From Chloroflexota bacterium (GTDB taxonomy: Bacteria; Chloroflexota; Anaerolineae; Anaerolineales; Anaerolineaceae): a stretch of DNA of 64,000 nt. The stretch spans positions 1 to 64,000 of the forward strand of contig CP069395.1 in the NCBI GenBank assembly GCA_016887485.1, read 5' to 3'. Positions 62,201 to 64,000 of the stretch are shown here, in pieces (position 1 is the stretch's first letter; every line of letters starts with the position of its first letter). The translations under genes were made by a program, and so were the position numbers. The notes below the pieces were generated by a model that searched no databases, was not told the origin of the DNA, and was given only the letters and a program-made list of their open reading frames with translations.

Positions 62201-64000
62201 TAAGGCTTGACCTGCCTGATGAATAGATTAACGGCTTCATTCACTTGACCCATATCCAAATCTGATTGGGGAATATTCCTGATAAACAAGCCACTCAATT
62301 CATCAGGAGAGAGGCCTTGCCTGGAATTCAGCAGGAGGCCAAAGAGTAAGGGCACCCCATTTTCCGGGTCAATTATCGAATAACTTGGGTCCTGTTCGAG
62401 CCGTCGCAGCACTGCCTTGAATGCTGAAACCGGCGTATCGCCAAAATCGCTTTCTATCCGGTCCTTTAATTGCTGAAAGGCACCAAAAACCCGAAGCTCT
62501 GCAAGGACAACCTTCAAGAACAAAGGGTTATTTGCCCCTTTGATTGAAATAAGCTGTTCGATATGATTCTGATCCAGCTCCTTTAGGTATTGGGAAAGGT
62601 AGGTTCTAACCAGTTGGCGGCGGTGTTCCGGATTATTGAATGGTTCGACGCTCACCATCGTGACATGATTGTTCGTTTTCAATCCTGCCAACAATTCATT
62701 CGCCGTCTGATCGCCAGTGCGAAAACTGACAATTATTTTTACATTTTTGGGCAGCCCGGACATCGGCAGCCAGGATAAATCGCCCAAGCCTCGTTCCAAT
62801 TGATTCAAGGCATCAATGACAATAACTGTCTTCCCACGCTTACCCAGTTCCAATAACTGTTCGCGCCAAAAACTTCGAAGGGCCTGCGTCTCCTTGGGAA
62901 TCTCAATCGGTGGGATCTTGCCAGCAACCTCCTGAAATTCTCGCAGCAGGTAATATAAAAGTCCTGATAATGTATTGGAGCGATCGCTTTTGCCAATAAA
63001 CCGCACATGGTATGAGATTTCCTGATCTTTATTGGGCAGATTCCGGCAGCGGTCAACCCATTTTGCCAGAAGCATGGATTTGCCCATGCCGCCTTCAGCC
63101 GCAACAACCAGCAAATCGTCACTTTCCCCATTCACATAATTATCAAGGGCCTCGTAATCATGGCCCCGTTCAATAAAACCCTCACTATTGATAAATAAGA
63201 ATGCTTCGTGCTGATCAATTTCCTGCTGGAGATCGGTTTTCTCGCCAATCACCATATGCTCAGGGAAGCGCTTCGCAATCGCCTCTTTGAGGTCATTAAG
63301 GACAACCTCATGGAGAGTCTCATCCCCCACTCGGAAGTCACCGAGTCTTCCACCGGTCAGCTTATGGTTATATGCATTCCCAGCCGCCAGGAGATCCGCT
63401 GGCAGCTCCCTCCCCATAATGGGTTCATTAAGATTGAGGGCTTTCATCCACTCTCTTTGCCAGCGTGCGATATTGTCATCAAGCAAAGCTGGGCACAAAA
63501 CAGGCATAGCAATTTCCGGTGTCAGACTCTGACTATCCCAGGTGGCCTGATAATGGCGAATAGGCCGCCCCGTGTTGGGAATAATCTCTTCCTTTAGCGT
63601 GCTCATTTTCGAAAGCAGGAAATCTCGATAGCCAGAATCGATTTCTTCATTATCTGAATAAATCCGTTTTAATTGATTCGGCTCTTTTGGAAGGTTAACA
63701 ACATAATCATCATCCCGGAAGTAGAAAAATGTGTGCTCACTGTGATCCATCCCGCCCGAACCATCCCCATTCTTCATGAAAGGTCTGACGATGGCGTGCA
63801 GAATCTCGAGCTCTGTCACAGAGGTATCATTTTCCATTTTGCGATTTAGGCCGGGGAAATTCGAGAAAGTCTCCTCGGAGACATCTGAACTTTTCGGGAT
63901 CCAACCATAGCGCTGCCCCAGGAAGCAGAGGAAAAACGGGCGGCAATCATCTATACGTTTCAGACAAGTTTGGACAACATTGGCATTCGCAGTGGCATCT
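59224..64000 (-). CDS. DUF4062-NACHT-WD40 STAND protein, N-terminus beyond window
   Basis: Visible length 1591 residues; the frame is open to the window end. Upstream of Met 63837 it encodes VVQTCLKRIDDCRPFFLCF, LGQRYGWIP and then SVTELEI, which fit the DUF4062 (TIR-related, NPHP3-like) domain; so 63837 is an internal Met, not the start. A STAND NTPase follows: Walker A EGGMGKSMLL (about 63076-63093), Walker B TVIVIDALNQL and a helical winged region. Then 14 WD40 repeats (about 61640-59830), enough for two seven-bladed propellers. A C-terminal helical domain of about 190 residues is unassigned. Such proteins sense a partner or invader through the propellers and signal through the N-terminus; a conflict or defence role is possible, not shown. 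Confidence 0.88.
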   Translation of the reverse strand, partial: DATANANVVQTCLKRIDDCRPFFLCFLGQRYGWIPKSSDVSEETFSNFPGLNRKMENDTSVTELEILHAIVRPFMKNGDGSGGMDHSEHTFFYFRDDDYVVNLPKEPNQLKRIYSDNEEIDSGYRDFLLSKMSTLKEEIIPNTGRPIRHYQATWDSQSLTPEIAMPVLCPALLDDNIARWQREWMKALNLNEPIMGRELPADLLAAGNAYNHKLTGGRLGDFRVGDETLHEVVLNDLKEAIAKRFPEHMVIGEKTDLQQEIDQHEAFLFINSEGFIERGHDYEALDNYVNGESDDLLVVAAEGGMGKSMLLAKWVDRCRNLPNKDQEISYHVRFIGKSDRSNTLSGLLYYLLREFQEVAGKIPPIEIPKETQALRSFWREQLLELGKRGKTVIVIDALNQLERGLGDLSWLPMSGLPKNVKIIVSFRTGDQTANELLAGLKTNNHVTMVSVEPFNNPEHRRQLVRTYLSQYLKELDQNHIEQLISIKGANNPLFLKVVLAELRVFGAFQQLKDRIESDFGDTPVSAFKAVLRRLEQDPSYSIIDPENGVPLLFGLLLNSRQGLSPDELSGLFIRNIPQSDLDMGQVNEAVNLFIRQVKPYLGMREGRYNIFFESLEIGVRERYCSIIPNEVKENRPKRKWHSLLADYFLDQPLNKVDGQTKFANVRKLVELPYQQAHANDWDGLEKTLTDYDFLQVKIWAFGPYLLIEDYDEAESSGYGGKLLSLIKDALQLSAGVLIEDPYMFPSQMLGRIRENGKEEIKALLAKARQSNIAPWLRPISVSLTQPGGLLKRTFIGHRMAAKSLVITPDGRYVISGSEDQTIIVWDRIKGIKQDTLVGHTGSVQSLTISPDGHLLISGSSNGGIRVWDLQKGSEIQYFAPQGSNIFDKNIYALAVSKDGRKAYSGGASNEILIWNLDRLTRHGTLSRPVLGKKGRPHQSGHDDWVRAMTITPNGQYLISGSDDKSLGVWNLHNSQPEFLKGHKDLILAVAVTPDGRKVVSSDVKGEIRVWDLANGKTIHKLTGHNGMVTALAVSRDGRLAFSGSRDRTIKVWDIERGVEVYTISGIAGSIESLAVSPDGESLFSASSNGPIQEWDLTQTFDKQDAVAHSLTVWDVGISADNRIAVSVSADKTLKVWNPQDGNLLSTIQTDHEGSIACVAISEDGQLAATGAGDSLIKIWDLQRKKQIGTLRGHDGIIWDLKFVPHRNQIISASHDHTLRLWDLKRKKCILILPGHGGPVETVTVTPNGRLAISGSADGEIRAWDLAKNQGLPALFAGLGGVLSLAVAPDGRKFVSAHENGTIKVWNMEKLSDVRTFSGHTKSVESVIVTPDSQSIVSCSLDRTIRVWDIESGTIEMSFYGDSELFSEKITTDGKTLVAGENLGLVHFLRLEYPDLEEMPFYLMQQSGSKKDSQVGRILFSEAELDAFEELLILVFMFLAESKSQISRRELADFNIHWAQNQKMKDSIFTKVLPELFNKGLDEKVGERGGLGQVGGLPIPTPNAGNKLLYPAIKFRAFLRAKLSEDEYRKFFTSFFAWCDAIARAIAGRYRGIGEVSKAENSVRALNAAFPVDSDLQISAEELENLSVMFKK

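Overview
The window looks like chromosomal DNA of an anaerobic, sugar- and polymer-fermenting bacterium, most plausibly a member of the Chloroflexota class Anaerolineae. This rests on gene style only: abundant Thr/Pro-linker lipoproteins, an NBR1-type FW-domain lipoprotein, a MalT/BTAD giant regulator, an oxygen-sensitive glycyl radical enzyme, and CUT1 sugar porters without their own ATPase. No rRNA, tRNA or universal marker is present, so the assignment is an inference.

Layout. 1-11.9 kb: housekeeping and accessory genes (a cut-off REP-type transposase, PepF-like peptidase, a ribbon-helix-helix regulator with its own promoter and palindrome, an EamA exporter, a DUF333 lipoprotein, a Fic protein paired with a tyrosine recombinase, an alkaline-phosphatase-superfamily membrane protein, a NifX-like protein, an FW-domain lipoprotein, a DUF1893 protein). 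12.4-15.9 kb: a CUT1 sugar ABC transporter on the + strand. 15.9-20.6 kb: DegV, a GNAT-like protein and a GH13 amylase-type lipoprotein.

20.7-34.6 kb is the most striking region: a nearly uninterrupted minus-strand unit that contains a recognisable D-allose pathway (AlsB, AlsA, AlsC, RpiB, AlsK, AlsE and a LacI regulator with two matching operators). It continues into a ThuA/GATase-like protein, a second epimerase, a second ROK kinase with an altered sugar-site residue, a glycyl radical enzyme and its activase. The binding protein AlsB is an internal tandem duplication: two near-identical complete sugar-binding domains behind one lipoprotein signal. I propose, as inference, that the distal half processes a C3-epimeric anhydro- or deoxy-sugar by radical ring opening. 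A third ROK kinase and a third AlsE-type epimerase lie just upstream, convergent on a shared terminator.

36.8-38.6 kb: a sulfotransferase and a flavodoxin. 38.6-50.3 kb: a second long minus-strand operon of twelve genes joining a Liv-type ABC transporter (with an oversized LivH) to acyl-CoA enzymes: alpha/beta hydrolase, DUF35 protein, thiolase, a small beta-rich protein, a CoA-transferase, a ketosynthase-III homologue lacking the usual His and Asn, and an SDR.

50.5-64 kb: lipoproteins, a giant MalT/BTAD activator, a REP/RAYT system (five paired-hairpin GTAG repeats around a Y1 transposase), a HEAT-repeat protein, and a large DUF4062-NACHT-WD40 STAND protein running off the window end. All three solute-binding-protein genes are followed by a perfect 12-13 bp hairpin before the next transporter gene, which suggests a common way to keep binding protein in excess.
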